A stretch of 64,000 nucleotides of DNA from Acidobacteriota bacterium (GTDB taxonomy: Bacteria > Acidobacteriota > Terriglobia > Terriglobales > Acidobacteriaceae): the NCBI GenBank assembly GCA_021818585.1, contig JAKATU010000035.1, forward strand, positions 62,001 to 126,000, in the 5' to 3' direction. The notes under the pieces were generated by a model. The model had not been told where the DNA came from. It was given only the letters and a program-made list of their open reading frames with translations, and ran no database searches. The stretch's first letter is position 1. Every line of letters starts with the position of its first letter. Below, one piece after another: positions 1 to 8,404 of this stretch. The translations under genes were made by a program, and so were the position numbers.

Positions 1-2039
1 AGAGCGGTGATGGCCATGTCAATGAGCTTGATACCGATAAATGGAACGATGATGCCACCCAATCCATAGATGAGCAAATTGCGCTGTAACAGCACGGCGG
101 CGGAAACCGGTCGATACTTGACCCCGCGCAGGGCGAGCGGAATTAGTGCGATGATGATGAGCGCGTTGAATATGACCGCTGAAAGCACTGCAGACTGAGG
201 CGAGTGCAAGTGCATAATGTTCAACGCCGAGAGTACCGGGAATGCTGTGGCAAACATGGCGGGAATAATAGCAAAGTACTTGGCGATGTCGTTGGCGATG
301 GAGAACGTAGTCAACGCGCCACGAGTCATCAGCAGTTGCTTTCCTATGGCAACAATCTCAATCAGCTTTGTCGGATTCGAGTCCAGGTCAACCATGTTGC
401 CGGCTTCTTTCGCAGCCTGCGTCCCGGTGCTCATGGCTACGCCAACATCGGCCTGCGCCAGTGCGGGCGCATCATTAGTTCCGTCTCCGGTCATCGCCAC
501 AAGCTTGCCTTGTGCCTGTTCGCGGCGAATCAGGTCCATCTTATCTTGCGGCTTCGCTTCGGCAAGAAAGTCATCCACGCCCGCCTCGCGTGCAATGGCA
601 GCGGCGGTGAGCGGGTTGTCACCCGTAATCATGATCGTGCGAATGCCCATTACGCGAAGCTGGTGAAATCGCTCCCGCATGCCGCCTTTCACTATGTCCT
701 TGAGATAAATCACGCCAAGGGCTGATCCATTTTCAGCAACCACCAGCGGAGTGCCGCCGCTGCGGGCCACGCGCTCCACAGCCTCGCGTACCAGAGGGGG
801 CATCCCATTGCCATGCTCCTTCAGGTGCTGTCGAATCGCATCCACAGATCCCTTACGGATCACTCGATCATCGATGTCCACTCCCGACATGCGTGTCGTC
901 GCGCTGAACGGAACAAACTCCGCATTACGGTGAGAGAGCTCACGGCCTCGTAATCCATAGCGCTCCTTTGCCAGCACCACAATCGACCGCCCCTCGGGAG
1001 TCTCGTCAGAAAGAGATGAGAGCTGCGCTGCCTCCGCGAGTTGCTCTGCGGAGACGCCCGGGGCAGGAATGAACTCCGCAGCCTGACGGTTTCCGATCGT
1101 GATGGTGCCCGTTTTGTCGAGCAGGAGCGTGTCCACATCACCGGCTGCTTCCACAGCGCGTCCCGAAGTAGCCAGCACATTGTACTGCACCAGCCGATCC
1201 ATGCCCGCAATGCCGATTGCGGACAGCAGTCCTCCTATCGTCGTGGGAATGAGGCAGACCAGCAGCGATACCAGTACGAAGATAGACTGTGGCGCACCCG
1301 AATAGATGGCAAATGGCTGCAGCGTGATCGTTGTCAGAAGGAAGATGATCGTGAGCCCGGCAAGAAGGATATTCAGCGCAATCTCGTTCGGCGTCTTTTG
1401 CCGTTGTGCCCCTTCCACCAGGGCGATCATGCGATCAAGGAATGTTTCGCCTGGATTGGACGTGATCCGGATGATGATCTCATCGCTCAGGACGCGCGTC
1501 CCGCCAGTCACGGCGGACATGTCTCCGCCGGCTTCGCGCACAACCGGCGCAGATTCGCCCGTGATAGCGGATTCATCCACGAATGCCATGCCTTCAATGA
1601 CCTCACCGTCGCCGGGAATGATCTCGCCTGCAGAGACCTTCACAAGGTTCCCCGAAAACAGCATGGCGCTGGATACTTCCTCGATCCCTGTGTCGGTCAT
1701 TCGATGCGCCATCGTTTCGGCTTTCGCTTTGCGGAGAGAGTCCGCCTGAGCTTTGCCGCGACCCTCAGCCATTGCCTCTGCAAAGTTGGCAAACAGCACC
1801 GTAAACCAAAGCCAGAGTGTCACCTGCAGGTCAAATGCAAAGTGGCCGCCTGTGTGCGCTTTTCTCGTAAACAGCAGCACGGTCGTAAGCACGCTGCCAA
1901 CTTCCACGACAAACATGACAGGGTTGCGGATCATCTTCACGGGGTTCAGCTTCAGGAAAGCGTCGAGCGCTGCCCGCGCGGCAATTGAGGCGTCGAATAG
2001 TGAATGAACATCTGCTTCGTGATGCGATTCGTAGCTCAT
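1..2039 (-). CDS. kdpB: Potassium-transporting P-type ATPase subunit B (3' end cut by window)
   Basis: Catalytic ATPase subunit of the high-affinity K+ pump KdpFABC in the inner membrane. I translated the minus strand from the ATG at 2037-2039: it reads [16 protein letters not shown] and stays open to the window edge. It has the P-type phosphorylation motif DKTGT (about position 1110), the actuator TGES motif, and the [10 protein letters not shown] and [12 protein letters not shown] hinge motifs, plus hydrophobic segments at both ends. About 679 codons are present. The E. coli protein is about 682 residues, so only a few C-terminal residues are missing. It starts 11 bases after the kdpA stop, so the two are surely co-transcribed. 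kdpC would be expected just beyond position 1 but cannot be seen. Confidence 0.97.
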   Translation of the reverse strand, partial: MSYESHHEADVHSLFDASIAARAALDAFLKLNPVKMIRNPVMFVVEVGSVLTTVLLFTRKAHTGGHFAFDLQVTLWLWFTVLFANFAEAMAEGRGKAQADSLRKAKAETMAHRMTDTGIEEVSSAMLFSGNLVKVSAGEIIPGDGEVIEGMAFVDESAITGESAPVVREAGGDMSAVTGGTRVLSDEIIIRITSNPGETFLDRMIALVEGAQRQKTPNEIALNILLAGLTIIFLLTTITLQPFAIYSGAPQSIFVLVSLLVCLIPTTIGGLLSAIGIAGMDRLVQYNVLATSGRAVEAAGDVDTLLLDKTGTITIGNRQAAEFIPAPGVSAEQLAEAAQLSSLSDETPEGRSIVVLAKERYGLRGRELSHRNAEFVPFSATTRMSGVDIDDRVIRKGSVDAIRQHLKEHGNGMPPLVREAVERVARSGGTPLVVAENGSALGVIYLKDIVKGGMRERFHQLRVMGIRTIMITGDNPLTAAAIAREAGVDDFLAEAKPQDKMDLIRREQAQGKLVAMTGDGTNDAPALAQADVGVAMSTGTQAAKEAGNMVDLDSNPTKLIEIVAIGKQLLMTRGALTTFSIANDIAKYFAIIPAMFATAFPVLSALNIMHLHSPQSAVLSAVIFNALIIIALIPLALRGVKYRPVSAAVLLQRNLLIYGLGGIIVPFIGIKLIDMAITA

Positions 2040-2050
2040 CGTGCTCCTGC

Positions 2051-3823
2051 TCAAAAGCTATGGCCTGCATGCAACAGCAGGTGCTCAAGAATGGGGCCAA
2101 GACTCAAGGCCGGAAAGAAAGTGAGTGCGCCGACAATGACGATCACGCTGGTCAACAGCACGGTGAACAATGGCGTGGTAACCGGGAAGGTTCCCGAAGA
2201 CTCAGGTACTTTCTTCTTTGCCGCTAGACTTCCCGCCAGTGCAAGCATCGGCACGATCATCAAAAAACGCCCTATGAACATGGCAAAGCCCAGCGAAAGG
2301 TTGTACCAGGGTGTATTGGCATTAAGCCCTGCAAAGGCCGAGCCGTTGTTGCCTGCAGCAGAGCTGTACGCATAGAGGATTTGCGATAGTCCATGCGGCC
2401 CCGGGTTGGTAATGCCAGGCAAACCCAGATGAGGTGTGAGAACCGCAACCGCTGAAAAGCCCAGAATGATGAGTGGAAAAATCAACAAATACAGCATCGC
2501 CATCTGCACGTCATACGCCTGTATTTTGTTGCCTAGATATTCCGGGGTGCGGCCCACCATCAAACCCGCGATAAACACTGCTACGATAACAAAAATAAGC
2601 ATGCCGTAAAGCCCGGATCCCACGCCGCCAAACACCACTTCGCCCAGCATTATGTTTGTCAGCGGCACTATGCCGCCTAATGGCATATATGAGTCGTGCA
2701 TGGAGTTGACTGCGCCACAACTCGAATCGGTGGTGACCGTTGCAAATAGCGCTGAATCCGCAATGCCAAATCGGACTTCTTTTCCTTCCATATTGCCGCC
2801 AGCCTGCAACGCGGTTGTTTGTTGATTGACGCCATGAAAGAGTGGATTTGGCTGTGACTCGGCCCAATAGCAAACCGTGACTCCGATCAACCAGAGAATG
2901 AGCATCGCTCCCAGTACGGCCCGTCCATGCCGAGGTGAGCCGGTCATCTCGCCCAGCGTTACCGTAAGCCCGGCGGGGATGAGGAACATGGCCATCATCT
3001 CAAGCATGTTCGTCAGCGGCGTCGGGTTTTCAAACGGGTGTGCGCTGTTAGCGTTGAAGAATCCGCCACCATTGGTGCCAAGCATCTTGATGGCTTCCTG
3101 GGACGCGACCGGCCCCTGAGCAATCGTCTGCGTCAGAGCCGCTGTGGGGGCGGCCTTCCCATTTACCGTCTTTGCCCGTGTTTGTGGCCGTACCATATGA
3201 GCTACCGTGTATGGCTTCAGGTTTTGAATTACGCCCTGCGACGTCAACACAAGAGCAAATACAACGCATATCGGCAACAGCACCCACAGGATGGCGCGGG
3301 TCATGTCCACCCAAAAATTCCCCAGGGTCTTCATTTCCTTGCGCGCAATACCGCGAATGAACGCAATCGCAAGCGCGATGCCCACTGCCGCGGACCAGAA
3401 GTTATGCGTGGCCAGCCCCAGCATCTGCGTCAGATAACTCATCGTGCTTTCGGGCGTATAGGCCTGCCAGTTCGTGTTAGTCGTAAATGAAACGGCCGTA
3501 TTCCAGGCAAGAAACGGAGAAACCGCGCCCAGATGCTGCGGGTTAAGCGGAAGAAACTGTTGCAGCCGCTCTATCAGGTATGTCAGCAGCAGTGTTACTG
3601 CGCTGAAGATCAACATCGAACCGGCATACCCCGTCCAACGCATCTCTTCTTCAGGACTCACGCTGGTGCAGCGATAGAGCAGTCTTTCCACAGGAACCAG
3701 CACGGGGTCCAGCCACGTGCGCCGCCGCTCAAAAACCGCGGCCATGTACACGCCCAAAGGCCTTGCGCAGAGGAGTACAGCAGAGATGAACACCGCGATC
3801 TGCAGCCATCCGTTTGCGGTCAT
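2051..3823 (-). CDS. kdpA: Potassium-transporting ATPase subunit A
   Basis: K+-selective channel-like subunit of KdpFABC, related to the SKT/Trk superfamily. The 590-residue polytopic protein starts [12 protein letters not shown] and carries the pore motif [18 protein letters not shown] typical of KdpA; length matches the family (about 560-600). A longer reading from 3841 adds MAGEIL, but that overlaps kdpF. The ATG at 3821-3823 overlaps the kdpF stop as TGATG, which marks translational coupling and decides the start. It lies between kdpF and kdpB in the usual order. Confidence 0.96.
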   Translation of the reverse strand: MTANGWLQIAVFISAVLLCARPLGVYMAAVFERRRTWLDPVLVPVERLLYRCTSVSPEEEMRWTGYAGSMLIFSAVTLLLTYLIERLQQFLPLNPQHLGAVSPFLAWNTAVSFTTNTNWQAYTPESTMSYLTQMLGLATHNFWSAAVGIALAIAFIRGIARKEMKTLGNFWVDMTRAILWVLLPICVVFALVLTSQGVIQNLKPYTVAHMVRPQTRAKTVNGKAAPTAALTQTIAQGPVASQEAIKMLGTNGGGFFNANSAHPFENPTPLTNMLEMMAMFLIPAGLTVTLGEMTGSPRHGRAVLGAMLILWLIGVTVCYWAESQPNPLFHGVNQQTTALQAGGNMEGKEVRFGIADSALFATVTTDSSCGAVNSMHDSYMPLGGIVPLTNIMLGEVVFGGVGSGLYGMLIFVIVAVFIAGLMVGRTPEYLGNKIQAYDVQMAMLYLLIFPLIILGFSAVAVLTPHLGLPGITNPGPHGLSQILYAYSSAAGNNGSAFAGLNANTPWYNLSLGFAMFIGRFLMIVPMLALAGSLAAKKKVPESSGTFPVTTPLFTVLLTSVIVIVGALTFFPALSLGPILEHLLLHAGHSF

Positions 3824-3912
3824 CAGAATTTCTCCGGCCAAAGAAGCGTCATCACAATGTAGACAAGCAATCCGCCCGCAAGCGTCAGCAGTACTGCATC
3901 TTCAAATCCCAT
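3823..3912 (-). CDS. kdpF: KdpF, small stabilising subunit of the Kdp pump
   Basis: A 29-residue single-span membrane peptide found by translating the minus strand. It begins MGFEDAVLLTL, has one hydrophobic helix and ends WPEKF. Size, the Trp-Pro-Glu-Lys-Phe type C-terminus and position directly before kdpA match KdpF, which helps stabilise KdpFABC. Its stop TGA shares one base with the kdpA ATG. It is too short for most gene callers. Confidence 0.9.
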   Translation of the reverse strand: MGFEDAVLLTLAGGLLVYIVMTLLWPEKF

Positions 3913-3914
3913 TA

Positions 3915-4007
3915 CTATTTCCCTTTCAACAGGCGACACGCCTTCACGTACAGAAAGGCGACGCCGAAGCAGGCTGCCGTGCAAGCCATCACAATCCAGT
4001 CGCTCAT
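3915..4007 (-). CDS. Small membrane peptide at the head of the kdp operon
   Basis: A 30-residue ORF that I translated by hand: MSDWIVMACTAACFGVAF, then LYVKACRLLKGK and a stop two bases before the kdpF ATG. It has one hydrophobic stretch and a basic tail, so probably a single-span peptide with a cytoplasmic C-terminus. A possible ribosome site (GGAGG) lies 12 bases upstream, inside a hairpin. Other kdp operons also have very short ORFs before kdpF, but I know of no assigned function. Its tight packing with kdpF argues that it is translated; a role as a Kdp subunit or as a leader peptide is inference. Confidence 0.6.
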   Translation of the reverse strand: MSDWIVMACTAACFGVAFLYVKACRLLKGK

Positions 4008-4080
4008 AGCTTCCAGTTCCCTCCGCTCACGGAGAAAATCCGCGACTCCCGGCCCACTTGCGCCAGCCGCTGGAATCACC
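4008..4080 (-). promoter_or_regulatory. Foldable leader of the kdp operon
   Basis: The minus-strand RNA just before the first small kdp ORF can fold. CTCCG-TGAG-CGGAG (4021-4034) is a perfect hairpin holding the likely ribosome site GGAGG. GCGGC can pair with GTCGC, and TTCCAG (4070-4075) can pair with CTGGAA (4011-4016) to close the whole unit directly before the ATG. This would suit translational control. It does not convincingly match a riboswitch class that I can recall. Confidence 0.4.
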
Positions 4081-4182
4081 GGGGCACTCAGGCGCTGAAA
4101 ACATCACAACGCCGCTGCGGCTAAGCGCGCCGTAAAGGAGACATAAAAAAGTTGCAAGTAAGAGGAACGATCGTCGAAAAAG

Positions 4183-4899
4183 CTATTCCGTTGGAGATGG
4201 AATGAAACGGTAGCCAATCCACGGCTCTGTCTGGATATACTGCGCCCCGCCCTTGCCACGCTCAATCTTGCGCCGCAGTTGCCCCACCAGCACGCGCAAC
4301 CCTTCGGCCTGGTCAATCCCGGCTGGGCCCCAGATCGCTTTCTGCAACGCCTTGTGCGTGAGCACTCGCTCCGGGTTGCGTGTAAATAGCAGCAGCAGAT
4401 CGAATTCCTTTGGAGTTAGCCGAACCTCTTCACCCCGAACGCGAACCTGGTGGCGCTCCGTGTTGATTTCAAAGTCTCCAACCGCAATCACGGGCCGCGG
4501 GTAGTCAGACTCAGCTTCCCGTTCCGCGACACGCCTAAGCTGCACTCGGACACGCGCCAGCAGTTCCTGAATGGCAAACGGCTTGGTGATGTAATCATCG
4601 GCGCCTTCGTCGAGCGCGCGAATCTTCTCTCGCTCCTGGCTACGAACCGAAACCACGATTACCGGCGTCGATGCCAACTGCCGAATCTCGCGCGTCAGTT
4701 CCACGCCATCCATCTCCGGCATCGCCAGGTCGGTGATCACCAATGCAGGGTTCACATCGAGGTACGCCTGCAGCGCTTCGACCCCGTTGTTCGCGGTGAA
4801 TATCTCATAGCCGTTGCTTTGCAGTGCGGCGCGCAATACGCGCACAATCTGCGGTTCGTCATCCACTACAAGAATCCTCAATAGCATTTCTCCCGTCAT
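4183..4899 (-). CDS. kdpE: OmpR/PhoB-family response regulator, KdpE-like
   Basis: Two-component DNA-binding regulator of 238 residues. The receiver domain (about 1-125) has the acidic pair in VVDDEP, the phospho-acceptor Asp57 in VITDLAMPEMDG and the Lys of DDYITKPF. The C-terminal winged helix (about 140-235) contains RLTPKEFDLLLLF and ends GYRFIPSPTE, typical of KdpE. It lies 175 bases upstream of the kdp genes on the same strand, so it probably controls and may be co-transcribed with them. An internal start, MLLRILVVDDE, is possible at 4887. It is head to head with the kinase gene, with about 30 bases between. Confidence 0.9.
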   Translation of the reverse strand: MTGEMLLRILVVDDEPQIVRVLRAALQSNGYEIFTANNGVEALQAYLDVNPALVITDLAMPEMDGVELTREIRQLASTPVIVVSVRSQEREKIRALDEGADDYITKPFAIQELLARVRVQLRRVAEREAESDYPRPVIAVGDFEINTERHQVRVRGEEVRLTPKEFDLLLLFTRNPERVLTHKALQKAIWGPAGIDQAEGLRVLVGQLRRKIERGKGGAQYIQTEPWIGYRFIPSPTE

Positions 4900-4929
4900 G
4901 CAACCAGCGCTTCTCGTACAATCCTATCC

Positions 4930-6372
4930 GTGAACAAGGTTCCTGCAATAACGGCGTATCGCGTAGCAGTTGCCGGAATTATCCTGGCAGCCATTGTCCA
5001 GATCTATCGCTTGTTCTCGCTAACCAGCCCTACCATCGTCGCCCTTACCCTGTTGATCTATATTTTATTGATCGCAGCTCGGTGGGGTTTGACGTTCGCC
5101 GTTCTGCTGTCGATTGTGGCGGCGGCCTGCCTCAATTTTTTTTTCCTGCCACCTACCGGAACCTTCACAATTGCCGACAACCGCAATTGGATCGCGCTTT
5201 TCGCTTTTTGGATTGCCGCCATCATCGCCAGCCAATTGTCGAACAGAATTCAAACCGAGGCCAGGCAGGCAAAGGCCCGCGAACTTGAATTGGCAATGCT
5301 ATTTGAGTTGAGCCGGTCACTGTTACAAACGGATAAGGTGGCCGAACTGCTTGAGGCAATTCCGGTTTATATCTCCTCCGCAACTCAGGCGACGGACGTT
5401 ATTATTTATGTGGATCGGGGCGCACAGCTCTTTTATTCACCAGGAGTCGGACTGGATGAGTTACAGGCGTTGGATCCACGTGCCGCCATGTATGTCCATG
5501 AGGTGTGTACTTCAGAGCGCATCGGATGGACCATTCTTCCCGTTCGTACCGGAATCAGGCCGCGCGGCGTGCTCCTCATCCGAGGAACCTCCGCCTCTAA
5601 AGAGACTTGCGAGTCGCTCGCGCGCCTCGTCTCCATCGGCATCGACCGAGCCGAGGCACTCGAAGAAGCGGCGCGCAGCGAAGCCGCAAAAGAGAGCGAA
5701 CGGCTTCGCATGATTCTCCTTGACTCCATTACCCATGAGCTGAGAACGCCTCTTACCGCTATCAAGGCCTCCGCCACCACTCTGCTTTTCTCCGAACAGG
5801 TCAGCGCAGAAGACCATCATGAAATGCTCACCGTGATCGACGAAGAAGCAGACCGCCTCAACGCACTCATTGCCCAGGCCGTGCAAATGAGTCAGTTGGA
5901 AGCCACTGACACGCGTATGGAATTGTCCCCACGCCCGCTCCCGCAACTCATTGAGCATGCAATTGAATCCAGTGCCTACTCACTCGCGGAGCATCATTTG
6001 CAGATATCCATACCGGAGAACTGCCCCTTCGTGCTCGCGGATGATGCATGGATGGAACGAACCATCTCCAATCTCCTTCGCAATGCGGCAAAGTATTCCC
6101 CAAAAAACAGCACAATCCGGGTTGCGGTGCAGTGCATGGATCAAAAAGTAACTATCTCGGTTTCAGATGAAGGCCCCGGAGTCGACCCTGACGAAAAAGA
6201 GATGATCTTCGAGCGCTTCTACCGTGGACATAGCTTCCGAGGCCGCGTATCCGGAACCGGCCTCGGGCTGGCGATATGCCGGGCCGTCGTCAAGGCGCAC
6301 CACGGCACAATTGACGTGCAGAATCAACCTGAACGGGGTGCCAGGTTTACGGTCACCCTGCCGAGAGCCTGA
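4930..6372 (+). CDS. Short KdpD-like sensor histidine kinase
   Basis: Membrane histidine kinase of 480 residues. Residues 10-105 hold hydrophobic spans like the KdpD (DUF4118) membrane module, with the hallmark NFFFLPPTGTFTIAD. A GAF-like linker follows, then the H-box ITHELRTPLT (His269), the N-box with Asn385 (LLRNAAKYS) and the ATP-lid glycine boxes DEGPG and GTGLGLAIC. The large N-terminal KdpD/USP domains of classical KdpD (about 900 residues) are absent. Probably the partner of the divergent KdpE-like regulator, sensing K+ limitation or turgor; the pairing is inferred from position. Confidence 0.88.
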   Translation: MNKVPAITAYRVAVAGIILAAIVQIYRLFSLTSPTIVALTLLIYILLIAARWGLTFAVLLSIVAAACLNFFFLPPTGTFTIADNRNWIALFAFWIAAIIASQLSNRIQTEARQAKARELELAMLFELSRSLLQTDKVAELLEAIPVYISSATQATDVIIYVDRGAQLFYSPGVGLDELQALDPRAAMYVHEVCTSERIGWTILPVRTGIRPRGVLLIRGTSASKETCESLARLVSIGIDRAEALEEAARSEAAKESERLRMILLDSITHELRTPLTAIKASATTLLFSEQVSAEDHHEMLTVIDEEADRLNALIAQAVQMSQLEATDTRMELSPRPLPQLIEHAIESSAYSLAEHHLQISIPENCPFVLADDAWMERTISNLLRNAAKYSPKNSTIRVAVQCMDQKVTISVSDEGPGVDPDEKEMIFERFYRGHSFRGRVSGTGLGLAICRAVVKAHHGTIDVQNQPERGARFTVTLPRA

Positions 6373-6462
6373 ACGAATCAAATAGAAATCTTGAAATCTG
6401 AAAACGAGGGTCAATGATTACAAAATTACCGAGTCACTGATCGAGTTGGACCTTCACAGTCA

Positions 6463-6867
6463 CTAGGAAAAACGTAAAGATTTTTGTGGGTGTACTTCTC
6501 TAAAATAATGCGAAACTCTGCTGACCGGTCCGCCAAACCAGCCAGGCGCCGCGAAGACCGCGGGCACATAATTCTGAGTTTCCACCGGCAACACAATCGA
6601 AGCCGCGGCAAACCCATCACCACCGGTGCGGGCCTCCGCCCGATGCACGGCTTTATCTCCGGCGTTGTACGCGGCCAGCGCCAGCTTCCAGTTGCCAAAC
6701 TCCGCGTACTGATCCCGCAGGTATTTCGCCGCGGCCTCTGTTGAAAGCGCCACGCCCAGCCGCTTCTCCCTGAACTTGAGTTTTCTTTTGCCGTCTTCTG
6801 CTGTAACGTAATTACGGAACTCCCAAGCAAAGCAGTCGCTGCGGGGAAGCTTACGAATGGAGCCGTT
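6463..6867 (-). pseudogene. Remnant of a lytic transglycosylase (SLT/MltD type)
   Basis: The minus-strand frame open from 6867 reads ...FREKRLGVALSTEAAAKYLR and then FGNWKLALAAYNAG, the conserved C-terminal half of the SLT lysozyme-like domain (STeAAakYLrdqY...LALAAYNAG). The catalytic Glu region and all preceding domains are missing: an in-frame TAA stands at 6868-6870 and nothing recognisable lies upstream. A short version from a GTG at 6753 gives 96 residues. I read it as a decayed gene fragment; a small stand-alone protein is unlikely. Confidence 0.6.
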
Positions 6868-6952
6868 TTAATAACGCTGTGTAGTAATCTGCATCGTGTG
6901 ATTTCCTCCCAGAAACCCGATACGATGTTTTTATCGATGGTGTTTTATTGTG

Positions 6953-6983
6953 TTGACAGAATGGCAAGATTCACAGAGGTAAT
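6953..6983 (+). promoter_or_regulatory. Possible promoter of tRNA-Gly
   Basis: TTGACA (6953-6958) is a perfect -35 hexamer. GGTAAT (6978-6983) is a weak -10 at a 19-base spacing, 17 bases before the tRNA. The -35 is good, the -10 poor. Confidence 0.3.
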
Positions 6984-6999
6984 TGACTCTAATAAGGTT

Positions 7000-7074
7000 G
7001 CGGGAGTAGTTCAGTGGCAGAACGTCAGCTTCCCAAGCTGAATGTCGCCGGTTCGATCCCGGTCTCCCGCTCCA
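7000..7074 (+). tRNA. tRNA-Gly (anticodon CCC)
   Basis: Acceptor stem GCGGGAG (7000-7006) pairs with CTCCCGC (7064-7070), followed by discriminator T and an encoded CCA (7072-7074). The anticodon arm is TCAGC-TTCCCAA-GCTGA, giving anticodon CCC, which reads GGG. The D-loop (TTCAGTGGCAGAA) and T-arm (GGTTCGATCCC) are canonical. It marks the boundary between the lower-GC kdp segment and the GC-richer region to the right. Confidence 0.96.
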
Positions 7075-7087
7075 CGCACGCAACCTG

Positions 7088-7273
7088 CTAAAAAACGTGC
7101 AACGCCGACAACACCACCACCGCCAGAAAAATAATCCCGATCCCCGTGCTCGGGAAGAATCCCCACTCCCGGCTATAGGGCCATATGGGCGCGGCCGCCA
7201 GCAGCATCAAGACGAGTATCAGCAATAACAAGGTCAGCAACTTCAGACCATCCTCTTGTAATTCCGCTGCCAA
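7088..7273 (-). CDS. Small membrane protein, DUF3309-like
   Basis: A 61-residue protein with two hydrophobic segments separated by PIWPYSREWGFFPSTGIG. This WPYSR-WGY/F-PS-G-G pattern is characteristic of DUF3309, a short family of unknown function common in proteobacteria and acidobacteria. The family is usually about 50 residues, so the first 8-10 residues here may be non-coding and an internal start is possible. It lies 13 bases from the tRNA on the opposite strand. No function is known. Confidence 0.65.
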   Translation of the reverse strand: MAAELQEDGLKLLTLLLLILVLMLLAAAPIWPYSREWGFFPSTGIGIIFLAVVVLSALHVF

Positions 7274-7354
7274 AGTCGGCGCTTGCTGCGGAGAAGCTCT
7301 ATATAACTCTCTGGATGCGCGCAGCCGGTCTTCGAGATGCCCTTAACCACCCTG

Positions 7355-8086
7355 TTAACCCTCAATCTTTGCCCGCGCAGCTAAAAAAACCTCCAGCATC
7401 ATCTCGCGCGTCAGCTTTCCCGTATTCGTGTTCTGCAATGAAGGATGATAGCTCGCCATCAGGAACCGCCCGCCGGGCAGCTCATAGCTCACCCCATGCC
7501 CAAACTGCAGGCCACCCCGCCGTGCAATCTGCCCCGTCCGAATCAGGTGCGCCACCACCCCGTCAAACCCAATCTTCCCCAGGCACACCACCACCTTCAG
7601 CCGCCTCAGCGCCGCAATCTCCTCATCCAGAAACGGCGCGCACGCCGCCAGCTCCTCCGGCAGCGGCTTATTACCCGGCGGAGCGCACCGCACCACCGCC
7701 GTAATCCACGCATCCCGCAGCTTCATCCCGTCTCCGCGCTGCGTCGCCTTCGGCTGCGAGGCAAACCCAGCCTCATGCAGCACCGGATACAGAAAATCCC
7801 CCGAACCATCCCCCGTAAACGGCCTTCCCGTCCGATTCGAACCATGCGCCCCCGGCGCCAGCCCCACAATCAGCAGACGCGCCCGGGCATCTCCAAACGA
7901 CGGCACCGGCTTGCCCCAGTACTCAAAGTCCATCCACATCCGCTTCCGCTTCCGCGCAACCTCCTCGCAATAGCTCCGCAGCCGCGCGCAGCGCTGGCAA
8001 GCCACCACCCGCTCGTTCAGCACCGTCAACCCGCCGCTCAAACCCCCTGCACCCGATATCAACCTTTGCTCCATCCTGATCTGCAT
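7355..8086 (-). CDS. Uracil-DNA glycosylase, type 5 (UdgB-like)
   Basis: Excises uracil and some other deaminated bases from DNA to start base-excision repair. The 243-residue protein has motif 1 GLAPGAHGSNRTGRPFTG, in which family 5 carries Ala-His instead of the Asp/Asn of other uracil glycosylases. Motif 2 is SYHPSLQNTNTG. Cys30/Cys33 (CQRC), Cys134 (VVRCAPPGNKP) and Cys149 are placed to bind a 4Fe-4S cluster. It is divergent from dnaK across a 318-base spacer. The family is common in thermophiles, actinobacteria and acidobacteria. Confidence 0.88.
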   Translation of the reverse strand: MQIRMEQRLISGAGGLSGGLTVLNERVVACQRCARLRSYCEEVARKRKRMWMDFEYWGKPVPSFGDARARLLIVGLAPGAHGSNRTGRPFTGDGSGDFLYPVLHEAGFASQPKATQRGDGMKLRDAWITAVVRCAPPGNKPLPEELAACAPFLDEEIAALRRLKVVVCLGKIGFDGVVAHLIRTGQIARRGGLQFGHGVSYELPGGRFLMASYHPSLQNTNTGKLTREMMLEVFLAARAKIEG

Positions 8087-8404
8087 CCTCCCCTGAACCT
8101 GCCTCTTGGCGCCTCTTCAGCCTAAAATAGTTCCGCCATAATAGAGCTATTCTCGCAAGCGGGTTCACTCCACACCCCATCATTCTCCTGACAGCAAACG
8201 TTCAAAATCCTCCGGCAGAGCAGTGTCCTCCACTCCACGCTGCTTTTTTCGCCCGTAAACCATTCCAATCAAAACACTAATCTTCCCTGCATCCTTCTGT
8301 CGAGCTGGATCATCAGATAAGTTGACAAAAACTCACTCAAGTGCGAAGCTGACTCTACCAGCCTCAGCACAATGTGGGTTCGTATATAGGAGCAGTGGAG
8401 AGCC
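8087..8404. other. Gene-free divergent spacer between udg and dnaK
   Basis: 318 bases without a credible gene. It must hold both divergent promoters. The only specific signal I see is the HAIR-like site at 8321-8341. The purine-rich AGGAGCAGTGGAGAGCC before the dnaK ATG gives its ribosome site. Confidence 0.5.
8321..8341 (+). promoter_or_regulatory. HAIR-like operator over the dnaK -35 region
   Basis: GTTGACA-(7 bases)-ACTCAAG. The right half is a perfect HspR-site half (consensus CTTGAGT-N7-ACTCAAG, known from actinobacteria); the left half matches 4 of 7 and contains a perfect TTGACA -35. An HspR-like gene lies 5.6 kb downstream, so heat-shock repression at this site is plausible. Confidence 0.4.

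Noticed and set aside
4008..4182. ydaO (c-di-AMP) or cobalamin riboswitch
   Set aside because: Some short matches (GGTGATTCC, GGGAGTC) but the conserved cores and order are not met; kept only as an unclassified foldable leader.
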